Below the pieces are notes generated by a model. It did not search any database. It was given only the letters and a program-made list of their open reading frames with translations, and was not told the origin of the DNA. 64,000 nt of DNA from Paracidovorax wautersii (GTDB lineage: Bacteria > Pseudomonadota > Gammaproteobacteria > Burkholderiales > Burkholderiaceae_C): the NCBI GenBank assembly GCA_009912175.1, contig WNDQ01000006.1, forward strand, positions 41,851-105,850, written 5' to 3'. Positions 39,908 through 51,095 of this stretch are shown piece by piece (the first letter of the stretch is position 1; the number at the start of each line of letters is the position of its first letter). A program made the translations under genes and the position numbers.

Positions 39908-41593
39908 ATGGTCCGGCCCGCTCATCTGCTTTACCCGCCCCGTGTCCCAGTCGCCTTGCGAGCGGCCGCCACCATCATCCTGCTGCGTGACGGCGAGCAG
40001 GGGCTGGAGGTGCTGATGACACGGCGCTCCCCCCACGCCAGCTTCGCACCCGGCGCCTACGTCTTTCCGGGCGGCGGCGTGGACACGGCCGACGACAGCG
40101 CCGACGCCCATGCGATCACGGCCCAGCGCCCCAGCCAGGGCGCGCTGCGGCTGACCCAGGCGATCACCGCCATCCGCGAAAGCTTCGAGGAACTCGGCGT
40201 GCTGCTGGCCTACGACGCCAACGGCCAGCCGGTGAGCGCGCACGACGTGGCGCAGCTCGACCGCGCCGCCTGCACGGCCAGCGCCAGCGCCTTCATCCAG
40301 CAATGCAGTGCCATGGGGCTGGTGCTGGCGGCCGACCAGGTGCATGTGCTGGCCCACTGGATCACCGACCGCGACCTGCCCAAACGTTTCGACGTGCCCT
40401 TTCTGGTCGCGTGCATGCCCGCCGGCCAGGAAGCCGTGGCCGACGAGCAGGAGCAGTTCGAGCCCGTGTGGGTGCAGCCGGCCGTGGCCCTGGCGCGCCA
40501 CGACGCGGGCGAGATGCTGATCATCTTCCCCACCTACCGCACGCTGCAGTGGCTGTGCCGCCATGGCAGCGTCGACGACGTGCTGCACGTCTGCCGCGGC
40601 GAGGCCCCGCAGTGGATGAGCTGCCCGCGCGCGGGCCTGCTGGACGGCCGCGAGGCACGCTACATGGAACACGAGCCGCCCTACGGCGAGCTGGCCATGG
40701 TCTGCCCCGACGGCCAGATCGTGCACGAGCTGGCCTGGCGGCACGACCAGCCCGTCGCGCTGCTCAAGAACCTGCGGCGCCTGACCGCGCCCAACCCCGA
40801 CGCCATGACCGGCCCCGGCACCAACACCTACATCGTCGGCATGGCCGCCTCGGGCTACATCGTGATCGACCCGGGCCCGGCCGACGCCACGCACGTCGAG
40901 CGGCTGCTGGCCGCCACGGGCGGCGATGTGCACGCCATCGTCTGCACCCACTCGCACCCCGACCACGCGCCGGCGGCGGCGCTGCTGCAGGCCGCCTGCC
41001 AGCAGCGCACCCGGCATGCCACGCCGGTGCTGGGCCTGGCCTCGGGTCCGCATGCCGACGCCGGCAGCCGCTTCAAGCCCGACCGCGAACTGCACGACGG
41101 CGAACGCCTGCCGCTGGTGGGCTTTGGCGTGAGCCACACGCTGCGTGTCGTGCACACGCCCGGCCACGCGGCCAACCACCTGTGCCTGCTGTTCGAGGAA
41201 GAAGGCCTGCTTTTTACGGGCGACCACATCCTGGGCGGCAACACGACCGTGATCCGCCCGCCCGACGGCAACATGACCGACTACCTGCAGTCGCTCGACC
41301 GCCTGCTGTCGCTGTGCGAGCAGCACAACGTCTCCACGCTGCTGCCCGCGCACGGCCATGCGATCGGCCCGGCGGCCGAGGCGATCGTGGCGCTGCGGCG
41401 CCACCGCCTGCAGCGCGAGCAGAAAGTGGCCGAGGCCCTGGCGCGCCACCCCGGCGCCACCGCGCAGGAATTGCTGCCCCACGTCTACGGCGATGTCGCA
41501 CACGAGCTCTGGCCCGTGGCGCTGGGCTCGCTGCAGGCCCACCTCGACCGGCTGCAGGCGCGGCAGCCCATCGTCGAAGCCCGCCAGGCCTGA
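39908..41593 (+). CDS. NUDIX hydrolase - metallo-beta-lactamase fusion protein
   Basis: The 561-residue protein joins two hydrolase folds. Residues about 15-240 look like a NUDIX domain of the NUDT19/CoA type, with [12 protein letters not shown] and the box ending [11 protein letters not shown]. Residues about 290-500 form a metallo-beta-lactamase (LACTB2-like) domain with [11 protein letters not shown], the metal motif [25 protein letters not shown] and [10 protein letters not shown] winged-helix-like tail ([21 protein letters not shown]) follows, as in LACTB2. The joint role is unknown: CoA-ester or nucleotide cleavage plus ester or RNA hydrolysis are options. It is divergent from dapF. Confidence 0.87.
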   Translation: MVRPAHLLYPPRVPVALRAAATIILLRDGEQGLEVLMTRRSPHASFAPGAYVFPGGGVDTADDSADAHAITAQRPSQGALRLTQAITAIRESFEELGVLLAYDANGQPVSAHDVAQLDRAACTASASAFIQQCSAMGLVLAADQVHVLAHWITDRDLPKRFDVPFLVACMPAGQEAVADEQEQFEPVWVQPAVALARHDAGEMLIIFPTYRTLQWLCRHGSVDDVLHVCRGEAPQWMSCPRAGLLDGREARYMEHEPPYGELAMVCPDGQIVHELAWRHDQPVALLKNLRRLTAPNPDAMTGPGTNTYIVGMAASGYIVIDPGPADATHVERLLAATGGDVHAIVCTHSHPDHAPAAALLQAACQQRTRHATPVLGLASGPHADAGSRFKPDRELHDGERLPLVGFGVSHTLRVVHTPGHAANHLCLLFEEEGLLFTGDHILGGNTTVIRPPDGNMTDYLQSLDRLLSLCEQHNVSTLLPAHGHAIGPAAEAIVALRRHRLQREQKVAEALARHPGATAQELLPHVYGDVAHELWPVALGSLQAHLDRLQARQPIVEARQA

Positions 41594-41602
41594 TCGCGCC
41601 CG

Positions 41603-42400
41603 CTACGGCTCGATGTCCCAGCAATTGCGCCCGCGCCGTTTGGCGCGCAGCAGCGCGGCGTCGGCGCGGTTGACCGTGGCCACATAGTCCTCGCCGGACT
41701 TCTGCACGGCCACGCCCGCGCTGATGGTGACCGACAGGTGCTGGCCTTCGTACTGGATCTCCAGCGCGGCAATGGCCAGGCGGATGCGCTCCATCACGGC
41801 GCGCGCGGCCTCGGCGCTGGCGCTGGGCAGCAGCACCATGAATTCCTAGCCGCCCCAGCGGCCGCAGACGTCGTTGTCGCGCAGCTGCGCCTTGAGCGTG
41901 CGCGCGGCCTGCGCCAGCACGGCGTCGCCAGCCTCGTGGCCGTAGTCATCGTTGACCGTCTTGAACCCGTCCAGGTCGAGCATCGCCACCGCAAAGGGCT
42001 CCAGCGTGCGGCGGCTGCGCGCCGTCTCTTCCTTGAGCTTGTCGATCAGCAGGCGGCGGTTGGGCAGCCGCGTGAGCACGTCGTGCGTCGACGCCTGCGT
42101 GAGCGCGGCATTGAGGTCGCGCATCATCGCCTGGTAGCGGTCGGAGATGCGCGCGAGTTTCTGGAACTGGCGCAACTGCCGCGCCAGTTGCTCGTCGACC
42201 GCCCCCGCGTGGCCGGGCGCCAGACCTGACACGGCCTGCTCGGTCCGCACCGCCAGCGCCCGGTACTGCGCCCACAGTTGCGACAGCGCCCCGTGCAGCG
42301 GGTGGCCGTCATACCGGGGATCGTCCAGCAGGCGCTGGAGATCCTGTTCCAAACCGGACTCGTGATCGGACAGCCGCCCGCTTCCCTTGCCTTGATCCAT
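41603..42400 (-). pseudogene. GGDEF diguanylate cyclase interrupted by a stop codon inside the GG(D/E)EF motif
   Basis: The frame starts at ATG 42400 and encodes a roughly 100-residue N-terminal region of unknown type. A GGDEF domain follows (THDVLTRLPNRRLLIDKL, MLDLDGFKTVNDDYGHEAGD). At the active-site motif it reads R-W-G-G-stop-E-F: the stop TAG is at 41848-41846. The same frame then continues for 80 codons with the rest of the domain (VTISAGVAVQ, NRADAALLRAKRRGRN) to 41603. One base change, GAG to TAG, explains it (GGEEF to GG-stop-EF). The ATG just after the stop (41839) could start a useless fragment. Without readthrough, cyclic-di-GMP synthesis is lost. Confidence 0.88.
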
Positions 42401-42672
42401 CCAGCCCTCCCCTTCTTCCTCGCACGTCCTGCGTCATCCCTCTGGCCACCGCTTTCCGCAGCGGGTCGGGAGAATTCTAGAGCGTGTTATGCACTTTTCC
42501 CGCCCCCGCGCAAGCCATGCGAAGGCCCGGATGCAAGGCGCAGGACGCGCGGTGGTCTAGAGCGTGTCCCGTGCGGTTCCACGCCAGCCAACGGGCCAGC
42601 CAGCCCGGCAACTGCCTATGATGAGGACGCAAGCGCTCCCGTTTGCATCCACCAACGCCAGGTCCACTCGCC
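42401..42672. other. Divergent intergenic region with paired TCTAGAGCGTGT
   Basis: This 272-bp region between the broken cyclase and the nucleotidase gene has two identical 12-mers TCTAGAGCGTGT at 42476-42487 and 42556-42567, exactly 80 bp apart. GC-rich sequence lies between them. It has the look of a repeat unit or element remnant; no gene is seen. Confidence 0.5.
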
Positions 42673-43590
42673 ATGCCCCAGTCGCTCGACGGCAAACTCG
42701 TCGTTGCCATCTCCTCGCGCGCGCTCTTCGACTTCGAGGAGGAAAACCTGATCTTCGATCCGGCCGACCCCGAGCCCTACAAGGCGCTGCAGCTCACGCG
42801 GCTGGACCAGCCGGCCCAGCCGGGCGTGGCGTTCTCGCTGGTGCAGAAGCTGCTGGCCTTCAACACGATCGCGCCGCTGGTCGAGGTGGTGATCCTCTCG
42901 CGCAACGACCCGGTCAGCGGCATGCGGGTCTTTCGCTCCAGCGCGGCCAACGGCATCAAGCTCGAACGCGGCGTCTTCACCAACGGCGCACCACCCTTCA
43001 GCTACCTGCGGCCGCTGAACGCCCACCTGTTCCTGTCGGCCAACCCGGACGACGTGCGTGAAGCGCTGCTGCTGGGCTTTCCGGCCGCGCGTGTGGCGAC
43101 CACCTCGGTGCTGGCCAGCCGGGCCCATCCGAACGAGGTCCGCATTGCCTTCGACGGCGATGCCGTGCTGTTTTCGGACGAGGCCGAGCGCATCTACCAG
43201 GCCGGCGGACTGCAGGCCTTCCAGGAACACGAGACCAGCAAGGTCGCGCAGCCCCTGCCCGACGGGCCGTTCAAGCCCCTGCTGGCCACCCTGCACCGCC
43301 TGCAGCAGGCCAGCACGCCGCGCCTGCGCATCCGCACCGCGCTGGTGACGGCGCGCAGCGCGCCCGCGCACGAACGCGCCATCCGCACGCTCATGAAGTG
43401 GAACATCGCGGTGGACGAGGCCATGTTCCTGGGCGGGCTCGACAAGGGCCCCTTCCTGCGCGAGTTCGCGCCCGACTTCTTCTTCGACGACCAGACCGGC
43501 CACGTCGACGCCGCCGCGCGGCACGTGCCGGCCGGGCACGTCGCCGGCGGCGTGGCCAACGAGACGCCCCTGGCACCGCCTGCCCCATGA
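42673..43590 (+). CDS. 5'-nucleotidase (cytosolic cN-I type)
   Basis: The 305-residue protein matches the bacterial relatives of cytosolic 5'-nucleotidase I: LVVAISSRALFDFEEEN at the start, EVVILSRNDP, and LFLSANPDDVREAL. The late MFLGGLDKGPFLREFAPDFFFDDQ supplies acidic HAD-type residues. It should remove phosphate from nucleoside monophosphates. Its stop overlaps the start of the MFS gene (ATGA), so the two are translated together. Confidence 0.85.
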   Translation: MPQSLDGKLVVAISSRALFDFEEENLIFDPADPEPYKALQLTRLDQPAQPGVAFSLVQKLLAFNTIAPLVEVVILSRNDPVSGMRVFRSSAANGIKLERGVFTNGAPPFSYLRPLNAHLFLSANPDDVREALLLGFPAARVATTSVLASRAHPNEVRIAFDGDAVLFSDEAERIYQAGGLQAFQEHETSKVAQPLPDGPFKPLLATLHRLQQASTPRLRIRTALVTARSAPAHERAIRTLMKWNIAVDEAMFLGGLDKGPFLREFAPDFFFDDQTGHVDAAARHVPAGHVAGGVANETPLAPPAP

Positions 43591-45077
43591 ACACCACACC
43601 CGCCGCACCCACCACTGCACCTGCACCGGCATCGCCCTCACCCACGGGCCGCTGGCTGGTGCTGCTCACGCTGATGATCGGCACCATGGCCTCGGTGATG
43701 TCCTCGACCATCATCAACGTGGCCATTCCCGGCATGAGCCAGCACTTCGTGCTGGGCCAGGAGCGCGCGCAGTGGGCCACCTCCAGCTTCATGCTGGCCA
43801 TGACGGTGTCGATGCTCACCACGCCCTGGCTGCTCGGGCGTTTCGGCTGGCGGCGCACCTACCAGGCGACCATGGCGCTGCTGCTGCTCGGCGGCCTGGC
43901 GGGCGGCCTGGCCACGGACTTCGACATCGTGCTGGCCGCGCGTGTGGCCGAGGGGCTGGCCGCGGGCGTGGTCCAGCCGATTCCCGCCATCCTCATCATG
44001 CGCACCTTCCAGCCCTTCGAGCAGGGCAAGGCCACCGGCCTGTTCACCATGGGCGTGGTGCTGGCGCCGGCGCTCGGGCCCAGCGTGGGCGGCATCCTGC
44101 TGGACCTGTGGGGCTGGCGCTCGATCTTCTTCATGGTGGTGCCGCTGTGCGTGCTGGCGCTGGCGCTGAGCGGCCGCTGGGTGCCGGCCACCACGCCCGA
44201 CGGCACCCGGCCGGGCTCGGGCGCGAGCGGCCAGTCGCTCGACGGGCTGGGCCTGCTGCTGGCGGGGCTGGGCACGCTGGCGCTGCTCAATGGCCTGGTG
44301 GGGCTGCACGGCGGCTCGCCGGCCAAGGCCGTCGCCCTGCTGGCCGCAGCGCTGGGGCTGGGCACGGTCTTCGTCGCCTGGCAACGCCGCCGGCACCGCA
44401 TGGGCCGCCCGCCGCTGATGCCGATGGCCGTGTTTGCCTCGCGCACCTTCGCGCTCAGTTGCGGGGTCGCCTTCATCTACGGCGCCGCGCTGTTCGGCTC
44501 GACCTACCTGCTGCCGGTCTACATGCTGCTGGGCATGGGCCTGCCGCCCACGCTTGTGGGCACCGTCATGCTGCCGGCCGGGCTCATGCTGGCCGCGGTC
44601 ATTCCGTTCGGCGGGCGCCTGGCGGACGCCCAGCCCTCGCACCGGCTCATCATGCTGGGCCTGGTGCTGCTGGGCCTGTCCTTTGCGCTGATGCCGACGC
44701 TGGGGCTGGCGTCCGGTGTGCTGGCGCTCAGCCTCTACACCGTGCTGGGCCGCGTCGGCCTGGGCTTTATCCTGCCGGCGCTCAACCTGGGCACCATGCG
44801 CGCGCTGGAGCGGCCCTTGATCCCGCAGGGCGCCAGCGTCATCAACTTCGTGCGCATGCTCGGCGGGGCCGTCGGCGTGAGTCTGTGCGGCATCGTGCTC
44901 GAATGGCGCCTGGGCGCGCGCGGCCAGACGCTGATGGGTGGCGACCTCTCGCCGGAGCGGCTGCGCGCCTTCGACGACGTCTTCCTGTTCCTGGCCGCGC
45001 TGTGTGTGCTGGCCGTGGCGGCCGCCTGGCAGGCGCGGCCCGCCTCCAATAACCCTTCTTATTTGAAAAACGAATAA
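43587..45077 (+). CDS. MFS transporter, DHA2 (drug:H+ antiporter) type
   Basis: The 496-residue inner-membrane protein has about 14 membrane spans. It carries the DHA2 motifs: INVAIPGMSQ in span 1, LLGRFGWRRTY (motif A-like) after span 2, and GVVLAPALGPSVGGIL (motif C) in span 5. It lacks a nearby periplasmic adaptor of the EmrA type. Likely substrates are toxic organic molecules or metabolites. The tight overlap with the nucleotidase gene might hint at nucleoside-like export, but this is only an inference. Confidence 0.88.
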   Translation: MNTTPAAPTTAPAPASPSPTGRWLVLLTLMIGTMASVMSSTIINVAIPGMSQHFVLGQERAQWATSSFMLAMTVSMLTTPWLLGRFGWRRTYQATMALLLLGGLAGGLATDFDIVLAARVAEGLAAGVVQPIPAILIMRTFQPFEQGKATGLFTMGVVLAPALGPSVGGILLDLWGWRSIFFMVVPLCVLALALSGRWVPATTPDGTRPGSGASGQSLDGLGLLLAGLGTLALLNGLVGLHGGSPAKAVALLAAALGLGTVFVAWQRRRHRMGRPPLMPMAVFASRTFALSCGVAFIYGAALFGSTYLLPVYMLLGMGLPPTLVGTVMLPAGLMLAAVIPFGGRLADAQPSHRLIMLGLVLLGLSFALMPTLGLASGVLALSLYTVLGRVGLGFILPALNLGTMRALERPLIPQGASVINFVRMLGGAVGVSLCGIVLEWRLGARGQTLMGGDLSPERLRAFDDVFLFLAALCVLAVAAAWQARPASNNPSYLKNE

Positions 45078-45174
45078 CAATAGGGTTTGAAAATCCACTG
45101 AACCTGTTTAAAACCAGTTTTCAACGCCGACTCGCCTTCCTCTTTCGCTCGATTTTTTTCACAGGACTTCCCCC

Positions 45175-45993
45175 ATGTGCCAGTTGCTGGGCATGAATTG
45201 CAGCCTTCCCGCCGACGTGACCTTCAGTTTCTCCGGCTTCTCCCAGCGCGCCGGCCACACGGGCGACCACACCGACGGCTGGGGCATCGCCTTCTTCGAG
45301 GGCAATGGCCTGCGCCGTTTCGTCGACCACCAGCCGGCGCTGCAGTCGCCCGTGGCGCAGCTCATCCGCAGCTACCCGATCAAGAGCCGCGACGTCATCG
45401 CCCACATCCGCAAGGCCACGCAAGGCGGCATCAAGCTGGAAAACTGCCACCCCTTCGTGCGTGAACTGTGGGGCCGCTACTGGGTGTTCGCGCACAACGG
45501 CAACCTCAAGGACTTTCACCCCCACCTGCACGCGGCCTTCCGCCCGGTCGGCGAGACCGACAGCGAACGCGCCTTCTGCTGGATCATGCAGGAGCTGGCC
45601 AAGTCCCACGCGGGCGTGCCCAGCGTGGCCGAGCTCACGCTGACGCTGCAGGAGCTGGCCAGCCAGATCTCGCCGCACGGCACCTTCAACTTCCTGCTCT
45701 CCAACGGCGAGGCACTGTGGGCGCACGCGACCACGAACCTCTACTACATCGAGCGGCGCCATCCGTTCAACCAGGCCCGTCTGGCCGACGAGGACGTGCG
45801 CATCGACTTCGCCCAGACCAACAGCCCCGACGACCGCATCGCCGTGGTCGTGACCGCGCCCCTGACCTCGGACGAAACCTGGACGCCGTTCGAGCCCGGC
45901 AAGGTCAAGGTCTTCGTCGACGGTGCACTGCAGAACGACGGCGCGCCGTCGTGCCTGATCAAGACCCGACGGGTCACCGACAGCAGCCACTGA
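45175..45993 (+). CDS. Class II glutamine amidotransferase (YafJ type)
   Basis: The 272-residue Ntn-hydrolase begins MCQLLGMNC, so Cys2 becomes the N-terminal nucleophile after Met removal. DHTDGWGIAFFEG, HIRKATQGGI and VFAHNGNL are the glutamine-binding segments. It has the amidase domain only, with no partner synthase domain, as in YafJ. The acceptor is unknown. It stands alone, 97 bp after the MFS gene. Confidence 0.92.
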   Translation: MCQLLGMNCSLPADVTFSFSGFSQRAGHTGDHTDGWGIAFFEGNGLRRFVDHQPALQSPVAQLIRSYPIKSRDVIAHIRKATQGGIKLENCHPFVRELWGRYWVFAHNGNLKDFHPHLHAAFRPVGETDSERAFCWIMQELAKSHAGVPSVAELTLTLQELASQISPHGTFNFLLSNGEALWAHATTNLYYIERRHPFNQARLADEDVRIDFAQTNSPDDRIAVVVTAPLTSDETWTPFEPGKVKVFVDGALQNDGAPSCLIKTRRVTDSSH

Positions 45994-46057
45994 ATGACAG
46001 AAAAATGAAGAAGAACGACCTCGTGGATGGGGCGTATCGAAGCATTCAGCCCAATCA

Positions 46058-46094
46058 ATAGATTCATTAAATCAACAGAGTAAGTACTTTCGAT
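46058..46094 (+). promoter_or_regulatory. Possible OxyR-type site upstream of katG
   Basis: ATAGATTCATTAAAT (46058-46072), a 7-base gap and GTAAGTACTTTCGAT (46080-46094) have the spacing of the OxyR tetramer site (ATAGnTnnnAnCTAT twice, 7 apart). They match at only about half of the fixed positions. A second AT-rich ATAACAACTATTA follows at 46093-46105, and a TAAGAT (-10-like) lies near 46119. katG is a classic OxyR target. Confidence 0.35.
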
Positions 46095-46125
46095 AACAAC
46101 TATTACCCGACGGCGCCTAAGATGA

Positions 46126-48387
<2,262 letters not shown>

Positions 48388-48448
48388 CGAGGGTCTGTGC
48401 GACAAAAGGAAGGGCCGCTGCGGCGCGCAACCGGTCTTCCTTGGACTC

Positions 48449-49057
48449 TCAGTACGGCAGCGCAAAGCCCTTGGCGCCGGCGTTGATACGGGTCGCGGTG
48501 GGTTGGCCGCCGATCTCCTGGGCGGTCAGCGACACGCTGGCGCCCGGCACCAGCAGGCTGCGGTCGCCCGGCCGGAACGTCACGATGGGCGTTCCCGGCG
48601 GGACCACCAGGGTTTGCTCGCCGCCCTTGTACTTGAGCTGCATCCGGCGACCCGTTGGGGCCGAGGCCACATCGGCGACGGTGGCATTGGTCATGGTGCT
48701 GTCAGGTTCAAGGTCAAAGGGCCGATGGCCCTCGCCAACGCCACGGGCGGACTCGGGAAAGACGGTCACGGCGATGGCGCGCTGGGTGCCATCAGGCTGT
48801 GGCAAGGCCGCCGTGCCGATGAAACTGCCCGGCAGAATATCGGCCAGGGCAATCGGATAGACCTCCTGCACCACCAGCGTCGCCGGCAGCGCCAGCGCGA
48901 CGGTCTCGCCGCTGCTGCGGTCCTTGACGGTGATACGGGTGGCGCTCACCTCTTGCTCCGTGCCGCGCAGCCGCACGGTCGGTCCAGGAGCCGCGGCCTG
49001 GGCCAGGGCCCCTGCGGTGGCAAGGCAAAAGACAAAGGCGCAGAGGGTCGATTTCAT
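48449..49057 (-). CDS. Periplasmic hypothetical protein
   Basis: The 202-residue protein has a signal peptide (CAFVFCLATAGALAQ, cleavage near 20) and a beta-rich mature part of two similar OB-like halves (VRLRGTEQEVSATRITVKDR and ALPATLVVQEVYPIALADILPG). This resembles DUF5666-type exported proteins, which have no known function. The start MKSTL at 49057 puts the signal peptide first. The gene lies convergent to katG. Confidence 0.7.
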   Translation of the reverse strand: MKSTLCAFVFCLATAGALAQAAAPGPTVRLRGTEQEVSATRITVKDRSSGETVALALPATLVVQEVYPIALADILPGSFIGTAALPQPDGTQRAIAVTVFPESARGVGEGHRPFDLEPDSTMTNATVADVASAPTGRRMQLKYKGGEQTLVVPPGTPIVTFRPGDRSLLVPGASVSLTAQEIGGQPTATRINAGAKGFALPY

Positions 49058-49178
49058 CAAGGCATCCGGCGTTGGGACAAGCACATCGTGCCACAGTGCG
49101 CTGGGGCTTGCCGGCCAATTTCCACGAGCGCCGCCGGCAGGCGCGCAACGCGCATGCGCCGACAAGGTACGATCGCCC

Positions 49179-49499
49179 ATGAAGAAAACTTTTCAGCTCA
49201 ACATCGAAGGCAAGAACCGCGACCGGGTTCTGGACGCCGTCAAACACGAAATCCGCAAGTACATCAAGCGCGAACGCCGCCGTGAACTCCCGCCCGGCGT
49301 GGACTACTGGGACTTCGACTGCAAGTTCGGCCTGACCGAAACGGCCGCCGAACGGGTGCACCTGGCCAGCCTCACGGCCCTGATCGATGCCGCGGCCCGC
49401 GACGCGGCCAACAGCTTCTACGCCGAGATCCTGGCCGCGCATGGCGTGCGCCAGGCACGGCCGGCAGCGCCACCCGCCGAAGCCGCCGACCTCGACTAA
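49179..49499 (+). CDS. DUF6172 family protein
   Basis: The 106-residue cytosolic protein is highly charged (EIRKYIKRERRRELPPG), with the conserved stretch DYWDFDCKFG and an Ala/Pro tail. I recognise it as the small conserved family named DUF6172, of unknown role. It converges with the helicase gene: its stop overlaps the helicase stop region by 4 bp. Confidence 0.7.
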   Translation: MKKTFQLNIEGKNRDRVLDAVKHEIRKYIKRERRRELPPGVDYWDFDCKFGLTETAAERVHLASLTALIDAAARDAANSFYAEILAAHGVRQARPAAPPAEAADLD

Positions 49500-50758
49500 T
49501 CGCCGCGCGCGGCGGCGGCGGCCGCTGCTGCGGCGCGCAACTTGTCTTTCTTGCTGGGGCGCTTGCCCTTGATGCCGCCGGTGCCGGGTGCCTCGGCGGC
49601 TCTTTCTTGGGACTCGACCTCGACCGGCTCGAAGCCCGCGATCTGCTCGCGCGGCAGGCTCAGGTTCTGGCGTTTTTCGATCAGGCGCATGTGCGCCTCG
49701 GTGTCGGCACTGGTGAAACTCACCGCCAGCCCACTTTCGCCCGCGCGGCCGGTGCGGCCGATGCGGTGCACGTAGTCGACCGCCGAACGCGGCAGGTCGT
49801 AGTTCACCACCACCGACAGCTGCGCAATGTCGATGCCGCGCGCGGCCAGGTCGGTCGTCACCAGCACGTCCCAGCGGCCGGCCTTGAACTCTTCCAGCAC
49901 CTGCTTGCGTGCGCCCTGGCTCAGGCCGCCGTGGAAAGGCGTGGCGAAGATGCCGTTCTTGTAGAGCTTCCAGGCCACGTGCTCGGTGGCGTATTGCGTG
50001 GCGACAAACACCAGCGCCCGGTCCCAGTCGTTTTCTTCGATCAGGTGGCGCAGCAGCTCGGTGCGCCGGCCGGCGTCGACCTGGATCACCCGCTGCAGGA
50101 TGGCGGGCTCGTTGCCCGGCTCGGCGACGACTTCGACACGCACCGGCTGCCGCAGCAGGCCGGCCGCCAGGGCCTCAACGGCGGGCGGGAAGGTGGCGGA
50201 GAAGAACAGGTTCTGGCGACGCTTGGGCAGCAAGGCCAGCACACGCTGGAGTTCCTCGGCAAAGCCCAGGTCCAGTAGGCGGTCGGCCTCGTCCAGCACC
50301 AGCAGCTCCACGGCGGACAGCCGGAGCGCGTTGTGATCCACCAGGTCCAGCAAGCGGCCCGGCGTGGCCACGACCACATCGGCGCCGCCGCGCAGGCCCA
50401 TCATCTGCGGGTTGATCGAGACACCGCCAAACACCACCGCCACCTTGGGCGGCTGCGGCAGGCCTTGGGCCAGGCTGCGCAGCACCTCGCCCACCTGTGC
50501 GGCCAGCTCGCGCGTGGGCACCAGGATCAGCGCACGCACGCGCCGTGGCGTGTGCTGCGGCCCCGCCTGCAGCCGTTGCAGCAGCGGCAGGGCAAAAGCC
50601 GCCGTCTTGCCAGAGCCGGTCTGCGCCGAGCCCAGCACGTCGGCGCCTTGCAGCACCGCAGGAATGGCCGCAGCCTGGATCGGCGTGGGCGTGAGAAAAC
50701 CGAGCGCGCCGGCCGCGTGGACCAGCGCGGGAGTCAGGCCGAGTGAGAGAAAAGGCAT
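49496..50758 (-). CDS. DEAD-box RNA helicase, RhlE-like
   Basis: The 420-residue protein carries the full helicase motif set: the Q motif (TPIQAAAIP), I (AQTGSGKT), Ia (PTRELAAQV), Ib (TPGRLLD), II (DEAD in VLDEADRL), III (SAT), V (DLAARGIDI) and VI (HRIGRTGRAGE). The C-terminal tail is Lys/Ala-rich. Such enzymes act in ribosome assembly and RNA turnover. Start ATG 50758 (MPFLSLGL); a TTG two codons earlier is possible. Confidence 0.93.
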   Translation of the reverse strand: MPFLSLGLTPALVHAAGALGFLTPTPIQAAAIPAVLQGADVLGSAQTGSGKTAAFALPLLQRLQAGPQHTPRRVRALILVPTRELAAQVGEVLRSLAQGLPQPPKVAVVFGGVSINPQMMGLRGGADVVVATPGRLLDLVDHNALRLSAVELLVLDEADRLLDLGFAEELQRVLALLPKRRQNLFFSATFPPAVEALAAGLLRQPVRVEVVAEPGNEPAILQRVIQVDAGRRTELLRHLIEENDWDRALVFVATQYATEHVAWKLYKNGIFATPFHGGLSQGARKQVLEEFKAGRWDVLVTTDLAARGIDIAQLSVVVNYDLPRSAVDYVHRIGRTGRAGESGLAVSFTSADTEAHMRLIEKRQNLSLPREQIAGFEPVEVESQERAAEAPGTGGIKGKRPSKKDKLRAAAAAAAAARGD

Positions 50759-50769
50759 GGGCAAAAGCG

Positions 50770-50997
50770 TCAGGGCGAACGGTGCAGCCGCGGTGCGGAC
50801 AAGGCGTCGATGTTGTCGCTGATCGCCGTCTCCACGTCGCGCCAGCGACCAGCCGGCTGCAGCGCGGCCAGGGCCTTCTGCAGGGCGCGCAGATCCTTCA
50901 CGCTGGGCGCCACCTTGATCTGCGCAATGGCCGCCGCCGAGTTACCGCCCTTGACCAGCGCCAGGACCTTGCCGGCCCATTCATTGGCTCGCGCCAT
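50770..50997 (-). CDS. Small hypothetical protein, 75 aa
   Basis: The 75-residue product is predicted mostly helical with a short repeat-like core (AIAQIKVAPSVKDLRALQKAL). No family is recognised. It ends 11 bp before the helicase start and shares its direction, so a common transcript is likely. The codon choice is in line with its neighbours. Confidence 0.6.
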   Translation of the reverse strand: MARANEWAGKVLALVKGGNSAAAIAQIKVAPSVKDLRALQKALAALQPAGRWRDVETAISDNIDALSAPRLHRSP

Positions 50998-51095
50998 GCA
51001 TTCCCCTGTGGTGTATCAAAACCCCGATTGTCCCAGACCCGTGCCTGGCCTGGCGCGGCGCCGGGACACGAAGTGCGCTTGCGCCCCCAGCCAGG

